A DNA stretch of 64,000 nucleotides from Angiostrongylus vasorum. Taxonomy: Eukaryota; Nematoda; Chromadorea; Rhabditida; Metastrongylidae. Position numbers and translations under genes: made by a program. The stretch lies in the NCBI GenBank assembly GCA_018806985.1, contig JADANN010000460.1:682001-746000 (forward strand). Reading direction: 5' to 3'. How positions within the stretch are numbered: the stretch's first letter is position 1; every line of letters begins with the position of its first letter. Below the pieces are notes generated by a model. It ran no database searches, was not told where the DNA came from, and saw nothing but the letters and a program-made list of their open reading frames with translations. Shown piece by piece: positions 24,874 through 35,972 of this stretch.

Positions 24874-25317
24874 GTGATGGAGTCATTCGACGTTTCCGCG
24901 CTATACACCAACGTATCGAATGACTCCGCAATGCAAGCTATCCACGAACTTGTTGAACATGAAGGAGGATTACATATGCATGGCTTGACTATTCAGCAGC
25001 TTATGGTTCTCTTAAAAGAGTGCCTAAACTGCTCGATTTTCAGATCTGGAAACTACTACGCACAAATTAGAGGGCTGGCAATGGGACAGCGGTTGGCACC
25101 AACTCTCGCCATTGCGTTCATGTCTAAAATAGAAACCTTAGTCATCGATCTCCGGCCGCTACTCCATTGCAGGTATACAGATGGTTGTTTTGTCATCTCC
25201 TCTACTCAGGAGGAGATGGACATGTGCTTTGAATTATTGAATGAGCAGTCTGAGTGTATTAAATTCACTCGGGAGAAAGCGAAAGAGACCTGGCTTCCAT
25301 TTATTACGTTCAAATGA
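24874..25317 (+). pseudogene. PLE reverse transcriptase fragment
   Basis: The 147-codon frame shows the RT motif FDVSALYTNVSNDSAMQA (motif A region, catalytic Asp in FDVSALYTN) and IRGLAMGQRLAPTLAIAFM (motif B). Motif C reads YTDG where YIDD is expected, so the second catalytic Asp is replaced by Gly. The ATG is only the first Met; the coding frame extends upstream in degraded form. A TGA at 25315 ends it before the thumb and linker, which continue in other frames. Not functional. Confidence 0.8.
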
Positions 25318-25804
25318 AGTTATCAGGTGGCGGCTATATGACAAAGTGGTACTGAAAACCAAGTAACAAAAACATCCTGGTTTATTTCCTTCCTTTCCAC
25401 GCTTCACACACAAAGAGGGCTCTTGTGAGAAACATGTTTCGAACAGCTACTCTGTATGCACAACCAGGGAACTAAAGGAAGAATCCTGCGACTTGGCTCG
25501 GCAAACAGCCATCTCCAATGGCAAGGAAGTAGTTACCGCACAAGATAAGTTTAGAAGGAGAGCGACGCGCCCAAGCGAAACACTTGGCCAAAAGGAAGTC
25601 CCGTTTATGCTGCCCTTTATTAGCGATGAAGTAAGCGTAGCGATTAAGCGATGCTTAAGAAGGGCAGGTCTAGAGAATCGGTAGCGATAGTTGAAATACC
25701 ACCGGCTACTCTACGTCGTCAGTTAGTTCGTAACCGCCTGTATGACCGTCTATGCGAAACAACAAATTGCGTAATTTGCCCTTACGGCAGGGGACTGTGA
25801 TTGC

Positions 25805-26050
25805 ATGAGTTCAGGTATGATATACTTGATCTCTTGTAATGATTGCGGAGATGATCATATTGGCGAGACGAGCAGGTCTTTGTGTATTCGTATAAAAAGA
25901 ACACCTAAATGGCAAACGAAAAGCAGTAGCATACAAAAGCATTTCGGAGACGATTTTGAAGTTAAAGTCAATATCCTCGCACAGGAGACTAAGAAAGCAA
26001 CACGCAAACTTTGTGAGGCTTTTTGGATAATTGCCAAAACCCCACAATGA
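25805..26050 (+). pseudogene. PLE GIY-YIG endonuclease fragment
   Basis: The frame starts MSSGMIYLISCNDCGDDHIG. The GIY half is GMIY and the YIG half reads HIG, so the second tyrosine is lost, followed by ETSRSLCIRI. The downstream part (QKHFGDDFEVKVNILAQ) matches the end of the domain. The intact version of this motif (YIG) is preserved in the nested copy at 43.2 kb. Confidence 0.75.
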
Positions 26051-26270
26051 ATAGCAGGGAAGAATGCCCAAAAGGCCATACACGACCTGACCCCGTATGC
26101 TTGCTTCAATCTCTGATGTGGAATGGTGCAGTCATCAACCACATGCGACTATAATCAGCTGTTCTAACCTTAGTCATTGAAAGTCACGAAAAAAGCGGTG
26201 AATGTTTCAAGAAGCTGTTGATCATGTAATTACCACAGAGTTTTTTGTGTTTTTGTAAATGTTGCTGAAG

Positions 26271-26341
26271 CGTTTGTCCTAATAAAGTTGTATATCAGTA
26301 TACCCCTTCCAGGCTCTGAAGAAGGCGATGCTGCCGAAACG
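26271..26341 (+). ncRNA. Hammerhead-like ribozyme motif in PLE 3' end
   Basis: The core strand CTGAAGA at 26316-26322 fits the CUGANGA consensus. A short stem II (GGC...GCC around GATGCT) follows, then GAAA at 26336. CGTTT at 26271-26275 can pair with AAACG at 26337-26341 as stem III, placing stem I between them. Stem I pairing is weak, and one unpaired A sits between the core and stem II. PLEs are known to carry hammerheads, which raises the likelihood; self-cleavage is untested. Confidence 0.5.
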
Positions 26342-26571
26342 TCACCTACTGTTGCATTGTATTGTTTTTCGATGAAGTAAATGTATGCTGTATAACAATC
26401 TCGCGATTGCTGAACAAGGAAACGACGCATTTATATTCCCTATGCCGAGGTAAAAAGAAAAGTCGATCCTGGGAACTTCAACGTAGGAGTCAAAAACGCA
26501 AGTTCTACATATTTTTTAGCCATTTTGTTACACTACTGACAAATGAGAACAATGAGTGAACGTCTTATAAT

Positions 26572-26766
26572 CATAAAGGATAAAGGATAAAGCTTTGGCA
26601 GATGATCAATCCGTTATTGATGAGCCATGCATCCTTTAAGATGTACTTGACACCAATTCGCTGACCCCGGGGGAATGGAGAGCTTGGTAAGCCTGGATCG
26701 CGGTAGTCGATCCCATCTGTATTGCAAGGCGCTTTCGACCACTGCGCCATACGTGTTCCCTGCCTT
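26572..26766 (-). mobile_element. SINE-1 copy
   Basis: The minus-strand head has box A TGGCGCAGTGG and box B GGATCGACTACC, 37 bases apart. The 3' end is AGCTTTATCCTTTATCC. The internal body is partly deleted. Confidence 0.75.
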
Positions 26767-26991
26767 ATAATCATACAATATTACAACAAGGCTTCATGTC
26801 AAACATTTGAAGCTCTTCGTGTCTTTCGAGCAAGCCAATTTCACTCACCATCTCTTATTACCGAAGGAGACTAGTGAAGACCTTAGTGGTTCGTGTTCAT
26901 ATCACTCATTAATGCATTAGATAATTAACGAGATAGGACAGTACAGTTAAGCCTATCGCAAATTTTATTACTTGCAAGTAGAAAGACTTAC

Positions 26992-27057
26992 AATTGGAAT
27001 CGACGCTGGAATCTGTGCGGCTTATTCCTCTCTGATAGCTGGTTCTTCGTTTATTGC
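26992..27057 (-). CDS. G2 candidate exon (short)
   Basis: A 66-base exon between acceptor TATTTGTACAG and donor AATT/GTAAGT on the minus strand. It encodes NKRRTSYQRGISRTDSSVDSN and only this frame is open. It can receive one base from the exon ending at 27632 (A plus GC = Ser) and passes on one base. A downstream exon was not found. Confidence 0.35.
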
Positions 27058-27530
27058 CTGTACAAATAGATTTTAAGTGACGTCTCAAGACGAAATCTTT
27101 TAACAAACCGGCAATTTACAGCTAAACAGGCAAAACATTCTATTTAAGATATATGGACAAATTTCCGAATTATTCACAATAAACCCGTACAACGCTAATT
27201 AACCACCGCGCTGATTTTCCAAAAACAAAATATTCGACACCTCAACGTGATGAGCTTCGTTTGCCTCGCCCTTGCTCTGCCTAAACATTATATATATGGA
27301 GAAATATCCAGCTGAAAATGTGAAACTTAGGATTTTATATCATTTTTCCGGGTGAGGTCTTAACAATACTAATCGATTTTGATTTTAAGTCATTTTCATC
27401 CCGGTATCTTGGACATAATATAAATATGCACAAGAGAAAACGCATCGGAAAAGATTTTGATGACATCGGTTCAAAGAAGTAAAAGTGACATGTAACTTTC
27501 ATGTCGCAAAAATTTGGCAACTTTCAATGA

Positions 27531-27747
27531 TCAATATTCCAAAAAAGACTGACATTTCGGAAGCAATTTCCGAATCATGAAAAACATCCTTTTATCGGAG
27601 AGGATCGTCGACGCGCTTCTCGTCCATATACTTTTGTAAAATTCTTTGCTCACTTTCTTTACACCTCCGGTCGATTCCAATTCGTCCTTCTTGGTAAACG
27701 ACGGCACATGAGACACCACACTTCGCGTCAGTGCCCTTTTATTGCAG
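27531..27747 (-). CDS. G2 candidate exon, basic protein segment
   Basis: Minus strand. Acceptor TTCTTTGTAG opens a 72-codon frame: CNKRALTRSVVSHVPSFTKK, then DELESTGGVKKVSKEFYKS and MFFMIRKLLPKC, ending in TGA at 27531. It may instead splice at AAAA/GTATAT (exon end 27632) into the 27057-26992 exon in phase. AAA/GTGAGC at about 27653 is another possible donor. Composition is Lys/Ser-rich and clearly protein-like. Family unknown. Confidence 0.4.
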
Positions 27748-27847
27748 CTACAAAGAAATGAGCTATATTATAATCACTCTCATTTCTCTGGTTACAATCG
27801 AACTGTTCCTTACTGTTGGGCTTAAGCCATGGAGATGTTCGCGATGA

Positions 27848-27913
27848 TTATTTTCGTAGATTGACCGGCAGTGTTTGCGACTTCATTTCAATGGCATTTT
27901 CCTCGACGATGGT
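27848..27913 (-). CDS. G2 candidate exon with stop codon
   Basis: Acceptor TTTCATTTAG is followed by TIVEENAIEMKSQTLPVNLR, Lys and TAA. Only phase 0 is open, which matches the strong donor at 28228 (GAG/GTATGT). It could be an alternative last exon or could splice onward through a weak GTCGCA donor to the exon at 27747. Confidence 0.35.
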   Translation of the reverse strand, partial: TIVEENAIEMKSQTLPVNLRK

Positions 27914-28228
27914 CTAAATGAAACAAAGAACGATACATTATTGGTAACCAAGCAGAGGAAGCATTATTTGTGCTAAACTAACGACAACTGCAAAAGTAAA
28001 AGGAATTATACTAAAACGGACTGTTGAACTCCGGCAACAGACCTATAAATGCAGTGCTCAAAGCCTGAAGCGAATGAGCTGAAAGTCCCCCATATAATTT
28101 TCATTTGAGCTGTTGATCTGAGCATTACATCAAAATCTAGCACAAACCGAACGCTGCACTTCTTCACTGCGATGAAACGAGAATTTGTCTTCTTTGTGGG
28201 TTTCATTGTAGTCTTGTTTATGACATAC

Positions 28229-28494
28229 CTCTACATCTTCTTTACGATTAATTGACCCATTGTGGAATTTCCGATTTCCGTCGTGATGATATATATCATC
28301 ATGCTGCTGCACATGTTCTTTGTGACGAATCGGAAGGTTCAGCAACTTTCGACCCTCGTAATTATCGGGCCGGATTTTCGCAGTTCCTTCAAATAGACCA
28401 GTGAACTCGTATACCGACATCGTGGTGGTATTCAGCTCTGAGCAACTACGAGTTGGTGGCCGCTCAAGCGACATAGGATCGTCTTGGTTTTGGT
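28229..28494 (-). CDS. G2 candidate exon, charged protein segment
   Basis: Minus strand. A TGTAATTTTTAG acceptor is followed by 88 codons: QNQDDPMSLERPPTRSC, then MSVYEFTGLFEGTAKIRPDN and a His/Asp/Lys-rich tail (HKEHVQQHDDIYHHD, NGSINRKEDVE), ending at GAG/GTATGT in phase 0. The open frame continues past the donor for 34 more codons, so the exact end is uncertain. Not a transposon in this window. Function unknown. Confidence 0.38.
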
Positions 28495-28756
28495 CTAAAA
28501 ATTACACAGTAAAGTAATCTCAATGCGAAATGTGCATTGATGTAAAGAAAGCGATCTGACGTTGCTGATCTGATTTTCAAATATGCTTTTTCCTTCGGCG
28601 AGTGGTGTCTATTTGTTGGCAAGTTTTTTCTCATTTCTATAAAAACCGATGTTTGATGTAAGCCTAAAATAACGTTCCTTGTTAAAAAAATATTACTCCC
28701 TATTTTTTGTAAGATTTTGCTTGAAGGATAGGCTTTGAAATACTATATGTTGATTA

Positions 28757-29236
28757 GTGTGCTACATTAAACAAGACTGTTTCGAATTCCAGTGCTACTG
28801 CTGCGTATTTAATATCAATATCAAGGAGGGACTACTCTATTGTAAATATCCATATAAGGCACTTAGAGAGCAATTTATTCAACCAGATAATCTTTGCATT
28901 AAAAAAGAACAAATGGCAATAATCATAGGGGGGAAGGAAAAAAGAAGTAAACCCGTTAACTTCAGAACAGGCGTGATTTTTCAACCACAATTTTCCGTGC
29001 TGAAAACAAAAGACATCGTCCAAACTGCTATTATAAAATGTCTCTACTTCAGGTTTGCAAAGGGAGGTCGATCATTTTTGACTGTCTTTGACAAACCATC
29101 GTCAATGAGGGCGAGAAATGCATTTTTGGTACGAGTATGGATATGTTCATGGTTACCCATTCGATGTGTTTTGCTCTCGAGATGGGATTTTCCATTCTGG
29201 ATTGACTCATTCTTCGTGTCATTCTGTCTCTTATAA
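28757..29236 (+). CDS. 159-codon open frame, status unclear
   Basis: The longest open frame outside transposons. Composition is rich in Cys, Phe and Ile (starts MCYIKQDCFEFQCYCC), and no family is recognised. It lies opposite the G2 exon at 29097-29229, so only one of the two is likely real. Could be a shadow of G2. Confidence 0.18.
   Translation: MCYIKQDCFEFQCYCCVFNINIKEGLLYCKYPYKALREQFIQPDNLCIKKEQMAIIIGGKEKRSKPVNFRTGVIFQPQFSVLKTKDIVQTAIIKCLYFRFAKGGRSFLTVFDKPSSMRARNAFLVRVWICSWLPIRCVLLSRWDFPFWIDSFFVSFCLL
29097..29229 (-). CDS. G2 candidate upstream exon
   Basis: Minus strand. After TTATCTTATAAG the frame encodes RQNDTKNESIQNGKSHLESK and then NHEHIHTRTKNAFLALIDD, ending at GATG/GTTTGT with one base carried. 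Joining to AC at 28494 gives an Asp codon and an acidic junction (IDD-D-QNQDDP). The donor and acceptor are non-ideal. The frame stays open to 29048 if the donor is wrong. Confidence 0.28.
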
Positions 29237-29309
29237 GATAAAAATTGGAAGAATATGTCGATTTTTTTCGTGAAGCAAGTCTTCTCGCTCAACAGCACAG
29301 GGCGCATAA

Positions 29310-29899
29310 CGTCGCGAACTTTTTGGTCCTAGTTGGTTTGGAACCATTTCTTTCTCTTCTTGGTTGAGCTCAAAATGTGTAATTATATTTAACATTGGAT
29401 CCATACATAGTATATGGGTTTGCAAGTTGGTATGTGGTACGAAGCAAAACAACTTGACAGTGTGAAAGGGAAATAGTGACAGTGTTTCGCATGCTACGAA
29501 GTCGTCGCTGTCGGCTGGAGCTTCTGTCAGTAAAACATGTGAAGTTGTTATCACCAACAATCACCTCAAAAATCACTTCTTGATTTTTTTGCTTTCTAGC
29601 TGCGACACAGAAACGAATATAAGTTCCTCAATAGAAGGGATCCTTCAGTCAATGAAGGTTGCGATGTGTATAGCCTTGGGTGTCATATGGTGATAAAGCA
29701 ACCTTAGAAATCCCTCTCTTACTCAAACAGGCATGGTCACATACTGGGTGACATGCTTTCCTACAGTTCACCTGGTGTGGCGACTTCGTGGAAACGGATT
29801 AGCAAAACAGTCTCAGGCTCTGGAGAGCAAGAAAACTCTTTCGACCTGCACAAAGCGAGTTTCATTATCATGCAAACTGTCTAGTTCTACACGTAACGT
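29310..29899. other. No gene recognised
   Basis: AT-rich sequence with short frames only. A minus frame of 109 codons (29231-29560) lacks motifs. Confidence 0.25.
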
Positions 29900-32800
29900 T
29901 CACATCTATCACCTGCAGTTCCGTTGACAGTCTCGTGATTCGAGCTGGCGCCAGTAAATCTTCCATCTTTCGCTGTCGCGTGCAAACGTAGCCCTACGGG
30001 TTCTGCTCGCTCTAAGGACTCATTGACCATCATATCTTTCTTCTACGGCTTTTTGTGAACAACCGAGACCATGGAGCCGGAAGTATTCCCCTGCGATACG
30101 TTTAAGATCCCGAGAAATTATGTCAATTATGGCTCTTGGCCATCCATTATCGTTCATATGAATTACGTTTCTGGCCCATCTTGTCCTCGACAGTATGGCA
30201 TATTGAACAGTATATTTGATTTTTTGATCGTTGACGCAATCACAGCATCGGTCTCACTTGAGTAATACGAAGTACTCCCAGCATCGTTCTTTCGGCTGCG
30301 CATCCTATAGCGTGATTGATCCACCATCTTTCTTAGCAAGCGACCATGTTTCTCAAGCATATAGTAAGGCGCGAGGAATCGTCGAGTAGAAAGGAGGGTG
30401 CGGAGTCGGATGTTCTTTGTTCTCTTCACAACGTCCTCGATGATCTTGAAAGCTTTCCAAACCGTTCGTTTCTTTCTTCTCAACTTTCGAATTAAATCGT
30501 TCATCATGTTGGTTCCAGACCTACACAGACCTAACTGGAGCATTCGGAGTTATTCGTTCCGTTCAGCGTGTATGGGGCATGCGAAGCCAATCCGCTCCTC
30601 ATGAGCATCGTATTTGTGAGGCTTAGTTGCTGATCAGTGTTTCCTCAGGCTTTATCAAAATCGGTAACCTCTTTCGTTCGACGTGGTTAACGTTTGGTAG
30701 TATAAGAACGACTTTGTATCAAAGGGAAAACGGTGTAATTGTTTATCATCAATTTTCACTCCCAATATTGTCCCATTCCAATGTTCTCAAAACTCTCTGT
30801 ATGGTGAACGTGAACAATTTTGGCGAAATGGTTTCGCGTTTCGTAACCCGTCTTTTGACATCGATGTTAACATCGTGATAAAATAGTGATACCTTGGTGG
30901 TCAAATTTATATGTAGTTCAAGAACAACCATTATGTACGGAATAAGGACCGCCTCTAGGCTTTCCGTGACTGCCTCTATCTCAGCTGAGTCAAAATCTTT
31001 ACTTAAATTTTTGAAAGCGAGAGGGAGAGAGTAATCTCTTGTACCTTCGCGATACCTCACGAGTTTTGTTTCTGTATAGATGTAGTTTGTCCCACTGAAT
31101 CTTTTTCGATACCCTGCTTGCTCAAATGGCTTTCCTTCGTCCTGCTTGCTCTCAATCTTGTTTAGGATAACTCGAGTGAAATGTCTGTAGACGAGAGACA
31201 CTAAGCAGATTGGGCGATAGTTGCAGAAATCGTGGCAGTCACCTATCTTAAAAAACAACCACTCCTGCTGGTTTTTCAGCGAATAGGACCTTGCATTCTA
31301 GCATGTAGTGTGTGAATAGCCGATCCAATGTGTTTTATGCGTACTGGTGGAAAGTTTTTCAAGTGTTCAAATATCATCCTGTCCGGACAGGATGTTGTTC
31401 GATTTTTCATCGAGTAAATAGCACGTCGGATTTCGGAAGAAGGAACCGATGGACGACATAGCTATCCTCCTTCATTTGGTATGAGAGCAAGAGGACGTGG
31501 CTATTGAAGAGGTTTGAGTAATAAACGTGAATGATTTTCTCTAATGTCTTTCTGGATGCTTTAAGTGTTCTGTTCAGATGTCACAGTGCAATCATGTTGG
31601 TTTGGTAATTGGCGAAGTATCGATGGGCTTTGCGAATGCCTTTCCCATACTCTGCGGTTTCGACCATAACTGCTGCTCTTGTCTTCCTAAGATCTTCTTT
31701 CACCGCATGTCTGCAATGTTTTGCAAGTTCGGAAGTGGGATGACTCATATAACTCGTACGATTCCAGGCTTGAGTATCAGCACTAGAGTTTTTGAAGACG
31801 TCGTGACTTCCGAACTGTCCGTTTTCATAGCGCTAATGTGAAGATGTCGAATGAGCCTATCGTGTTCCTCGTCGATGTTATCAACAGCAGCATCCCTTCA
31901 AAAGCAGACTAATTGACTGAGTAAATTCCAGTTAATGGTGGTTTTGGAAGTTCGTTTATTGAAGTTAGCGGCTTTCTATCCTTTTCGGGAGATAAGAAAT
32001 CTTGCATGAAGCAGGCGATACTGTAAGGAATTCCAAGTTACCATGGAAGGTCATGATAAACTCGAACATCGGTTCACCTTGCTCGTTCCATTCTAATCCG
32101 TGAATCGCAGTGCATTCTTCAGATGTGCTTCCGGGTCCAACCTGAACGTAAAATCTTCTGCGATGACCTCAAAAAATGCAGTCTTTCCTGTAGAACTCCT
32201 CAAAGTTCATACAGAACGCTTCGACTTCGTCTTCGTCATAGCTTGGTGACAGTGCGTAGAGGAAGATGATTGTCAAAGTCGGTATTGATCCATACCTTCT
32301 CAATAGTAAACATTGGATATGGCTTGCTAGTTGTTCGAATGAATGGATGGATATTCATGGCCAAACTCGTGTTGACGAGAATACCGACGCCGCCGACTCC
32401 CCTACACTTTCATGTTCACAGACAAAGGTCTTCTCCGCTGTCGTAGACGGGATTAAATGGGTGGCGTCCTTGGCAGTCCGGTGACGTCGTACCTTATCCT
32501 TTTTGCCTTCATGATCAAATCCTTCTGTCGAAGACTCAGATGGCAGTATGCGTGCACTGTAGGTATAGAGCGTCATCTTAGTACTTTGCGATATAGGTAG
32601 CCTAGAATGGTCTTGAGACTTTAGTAGCCTGTTCGTACTGGCCTTTTCCTAGTCTATCGTACCGGAGGCTCTTTCTGGGTCAGGAAATGAAGCTCCCTTA
32701 TTTTAGCTTCAGTCTTTGGCACCCATCTTTAGCTTACTGATCTCCGAATGTGGGGCTGTCTATACTGACAGGTATCTTGCCAGTCCCTATCAGAGTAAAA

Positions 32801-33140
32801 AAGGGGGAGCTTATTGGTTGGAGGCAACTCCTAACCGCCTCCAAAATATTTTTCTGTCATTTGATTGCAGGATTTGGCCGAATTGACTCGTAGAATACAA
32901 TCCGAATAAACGAAAACAACAAAAACACACCCACACGCGCTAGCATGAATACGTCTTCGTAAACATAGATTGTATTTACGAAATCGGCTTAGCAGAAAGG
33001 TGAGTCCATCCCCTGGATCCTCCTGTTTATCAAAGAAGTGCAAGGTAGCTTTCGGTCAGCTAATAATCCACTATCCGCTACCTCGGGGTGTCCCATTTTC
33101 TCTCAAAACTGCCCAGCATGAGATCGCTCTATGAAGGAGA
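29900..33140 (-). mobile_element. RTE-A LINE copy R1, near full length, decayed
   Basis: Reading 5' to 3' on the minus strand: a 5' region shared with the copies at 45.1, 59.2 and 50.6 kb (33140-32580); the APE endonuclease start (32576, TLYTYSARILPSESSTE); the middle; RT at 31258-30749; and the C-terminal region at 30543-30163. It ends near GCAGGTGATAGATG at about 29905. Many stops and frameshifts. It keeps the endonuclease middle that copies R3 and R4 have lost, so it is useful as a reference. Confidence 0.8.
30749..31258 (-). pseudogene. RTE-A reverse transcriptase fragment (R1)
   Basis: The 169-codon frame begins in the conserved FFKIGDCHDFCNYRPICL region (RT motif KGD..NYRPI). It contains EQAGYRKRFSGTNYI, a motif A remnant around FKNLSKDFDSAEIEAV, and motif B degraded to TKRETISPKLF (normally RQGDTISPKLF). 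The catalytic motif C lies beyond the frameshift. Dead. Confidence 0.8.
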
Positions 33141-33839
33141 TCCGTGGACACTTGACGTTAGTTAATCAAATCCCAACTCCGTGGATGCCATCGGCTTCGA
33201 TTCAAAACGCCACATAATGTGATACCAATCATCCGTTGACAGATATATTTTGCCATATTTTGCCCGAGAAGTCACTGCCCTTATTCGTAGCCCGTGAGAT
33301 CCGCGTGCAAGAGATTTTGTCTCATTGTTCGCCCGTTTTCTGTGGCTGCAATTGTCATTTATTCAGTTTGACTGACGAAAGGAGAATTTGCCTTGCCCAA
33401 GGAGTGGTTGGAGAGAGTGTTTAAGGTCAGATTACAAACTAATGATCTAAATTATTAACGTTTATTAAAATTAATGCGTATAACTGCGATATGATTTCTC
33501 GTAATCGTTGCCTCGAGTCGAATCGAAAAGAGTGGGACTCCACACGATTGGGGCTGCATCACACCAGCAGCAGCAGCAACAACCTTTCCCTTTTATACAA
33601 GAGTGCAGTCGCATTTTAGTCTCATGACCTCACATGGCACTATTTCTGGATACAGATCGTGCTGTGCTGCACCTAGATACGATGACTGCAGACACCCACG
33701 TCTCAAGATGTAATAACTGTTCTGAACAATCGACTCTCGAGTTGTTTTTGCTTCGATGAATAAAATATTGCAGAAAATTTAGCCGTGATAAATATTTGTT
33801 ACAACTGCGCAACAGTCAATCAAATTGATTGAACTCATT
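33141..33839. other. No confirmed gene
   Basis: A 62-codon frame at 33236-33424 (+) is unremarkable. A short CAG/CAA run sits at about 33565-33585. Confidence 0.3.
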
Positions 33840-34320
33840 CCATCAATTACAGCTTCCTGAATCCAGGTGAAACGACGATGGCGAAGAAGTGCGTCAAGAA
33901 AGTAGTCGAACTGCAACACACCCTTCACCGGCTCCGACCGTCATTGGTCAACAGAGACGGACCAATCCAGCCTCACAAGGTAATATGCGAACACTCGCTG
34001 CACTACTGACGAGACGAAAGTTGGACCAGCTGGACCAGGAGAATTTGCTTCGTTTACCATATTCGCTAGACATCTCTCCTACATCATTTTTTCAAGCACC
34101 TCGAAAAGTCCCTGTTGAGGAATACATCAAAAACCAAGCCGATCCCAAACCTGCTTTCATCGACTTCATCGCCTCCAGAAGTCCAGCAATTTATGCAAAT
34201 TGTATAATAAAATTTTTTTTTCGTTGGCAACTTTGCAGATTGCAATGGTTTTCACTATGGACGGAGATATGCCAATTTGAAAATAGAAGTTTCAACCCAA
34301 CATTAATTTTATGAGGATTT
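33840..34320 (+). mobile_element. mariner transposase C-terminal fragment, copy 3
   Basis: Two alternating frames give the mariner order. FLNPGET and LRPSLVNRDGPIQPHK are the catalytic-domain strand; FKHLEKSL and SRSPAIYANCI...FRWQ are the C-terminus. 5' truncated; terminal repeats not found. Confidence 0.6.
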
Positions 34321-34481
34321 AAAACAATTTTTTTATTTCTCATCCTATAATCATTGTAGGAAGAAGAGTCAAAAAGGCGATGTGCTGCGCCAAAGACGTT
34401 GAGGCCATATTGCAATTGGTAGTGAGCACTCACCAATTTCGGTCTCTTCGGCCGTCCTCTCTCTTCCATAATTCGCGATAA

Positions 34482-34572
34482 ATGAACCTCATTCAGTTGC
34501 GAAAATGGTACTGAATCAATGACTTAGCACACTATCACAGAGTAAATATCCAATCATCTGAATGAGGTTCAT
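34482..34572. repeat. 15-bp inverted repeat
   Basis: ATGAACCTCATTCAG at 34482-34496 and its exact complement at 34558-34572 with a 61-base spacer. Function unknown; it may be a small MITE end. Confidence 0.6.
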
Positions 34573-34799
34573 TCATAACAGTGCATGTACGACAGGCGGT
34601 CACGATCACACTTGAGAAACAAAAAACGCTGAACTCTTCTCGATAAGGGAGTATCTGATTTTACTCATAGATCTTGGAACAATGTGAAAAAGAACAATTT
34701 TTTGCATCGGAAGAATCTAGTCAGTTATCTAACACTTTTAAAGAACCTGAAGTAGGAAAACCTTGAGAGAGACTTGTAGCAGCAAACACATGCTATCCA

Positions 34800-35799
34800 A
34801 TATATTTTTTTTCTAATGGAGTTTCTTCGAACATTCATAATATAGAGTAGAGCACTGTGTAGGTATTCTGTGTACAGGAATCATACTGAAACCGGCATGT
34901 TTTTTGAAAACGGCTGCACATTCAAATCTTCCTACCGGAATATTTCGACTCAATACCTGCACTCCATACTTGGGACGTAACAATGGCTCTAGATTCGTTT
35001 CCTGAATGCACCGAGGGTCCCACCTATAGGTGGCGTTTTCGCGATACCTATGTATTTCATTTAAATGACATATCTAACAATTAAACAACAGAACTTTGAT
35101 TATCGACCATAGGCAGCATATTCAGTCAATGGCGATGAGAAAACAGTTCTCCAAAACTGTTTTTGGGTATAGCGTCAGTTACAATGGTACATTTCTCTGA
35201 GCTACCACAAACACTGTAATCCTTAAACGGTAGCTGTGAAACAATTCCCATCTGAAGGCAAAGACCCAGGAATCATATCATATCTTGAACAATGGTCGGT
35301 TCACACAAATGGTCATTGTCTTTTTCCGTATCTGTCCACTTTCTAACAAGCAGATCCGACCAGCTATGAAATATTCTTAAAATGTAATGCTTCTCTAAAT
35401 ATAAACATAAGCCACCAACACAAATCCGATTGGCTTCCTGCTGCAAGAGATTATGCAGTTTAACACTCACCACCTATCTCGGCATCATCATCTCTGTGGT
35501 CATCGTTCGATTCTTTCATGCCTTCCTGTTACAGAGAAGAACTTAAATGCATCAAAATATTCTTTGGCTTACAGACCATCAGTACGGTGAAGGTGTATTT
35601 TCAACAGTGAATCAGATATTGCAGTATTCCAAAATGACGCAATACATAGAAGGACATAAGGAATATGCTAACGAAATAAGTAGAAGATTAATTTATAGCG
35701 CGAAAGCTGCAAAAGGAGAAGTGAAGTCAGTTGTTGAAGTGACTTGAAAAGTACACATCAAGTTCAACACTAGAAGTGGTCGTACCGAGCCACGATCGA
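34800..35799. mobile_element. hAT-like unit, copy 2 (inverted)
   Basis: Same two frames as 21186-22020 in the opposite overall orientation. Minus: PLLRPKYGVQVLSRNIP at about 34990-34920. Plus: FSTVNQILQYSKMTQYIEGH at 35598 onward. A segment of about 230 bases (about 34995-35225) is inserted inside the LDP-containing frame relative to copy 1. Confidence 0.5.
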
Positions 35800-35972
35800 A
35801 AAATAGGCGTTGTCACGAGTATAACCATAATGATGCTGAGAGATTTGTAAAACGTCGGACCACAATTGTCTGCAGTGAGCATCGAACACGCTTTTACACT
35901 TTGCGTGGGCTAGCGCGTCCACTACTACACCATGTAGGTCGTTCGTTTCGCCTGTCTCTCGGCTGTTTTTTT
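35800..35972 (-). mobile_element. Foldback MITE arm
   Basis: CATAATGATGCTGAGAGATT terminal segment, box B in minus orientation (GTTCGATGC near 35890), box A (GTGTAGTAGTGGACGCG near 35925), ending CCTGTCTCTCGGCTG where the mariner starts. Confidence 0.65.

Larger units (their letters stand above)
24545..26440 (+). mobile_element. Penelope-like element, longest copy
   Basis: PLEs are retroelements with an RT related to telomerase and a GIY-YIG endonuclease. The order here is: an antisense PLE-end motif at 24560-24605; RT at 24874-25317; a linker (about 25350-25680) ending in PFMLPFISDEVSVAIKRCLR; a Cys-rich segment (CETTNCVICP); the GIY-YIG domain at 25805-26050; and a 3' end with a hammerhead-like motif at 26271-26341. 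Stops and frameshifts occur at 25317, in the linker and at about 25800. The copy is 5' truncated and dead. Confidence 0.8.
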
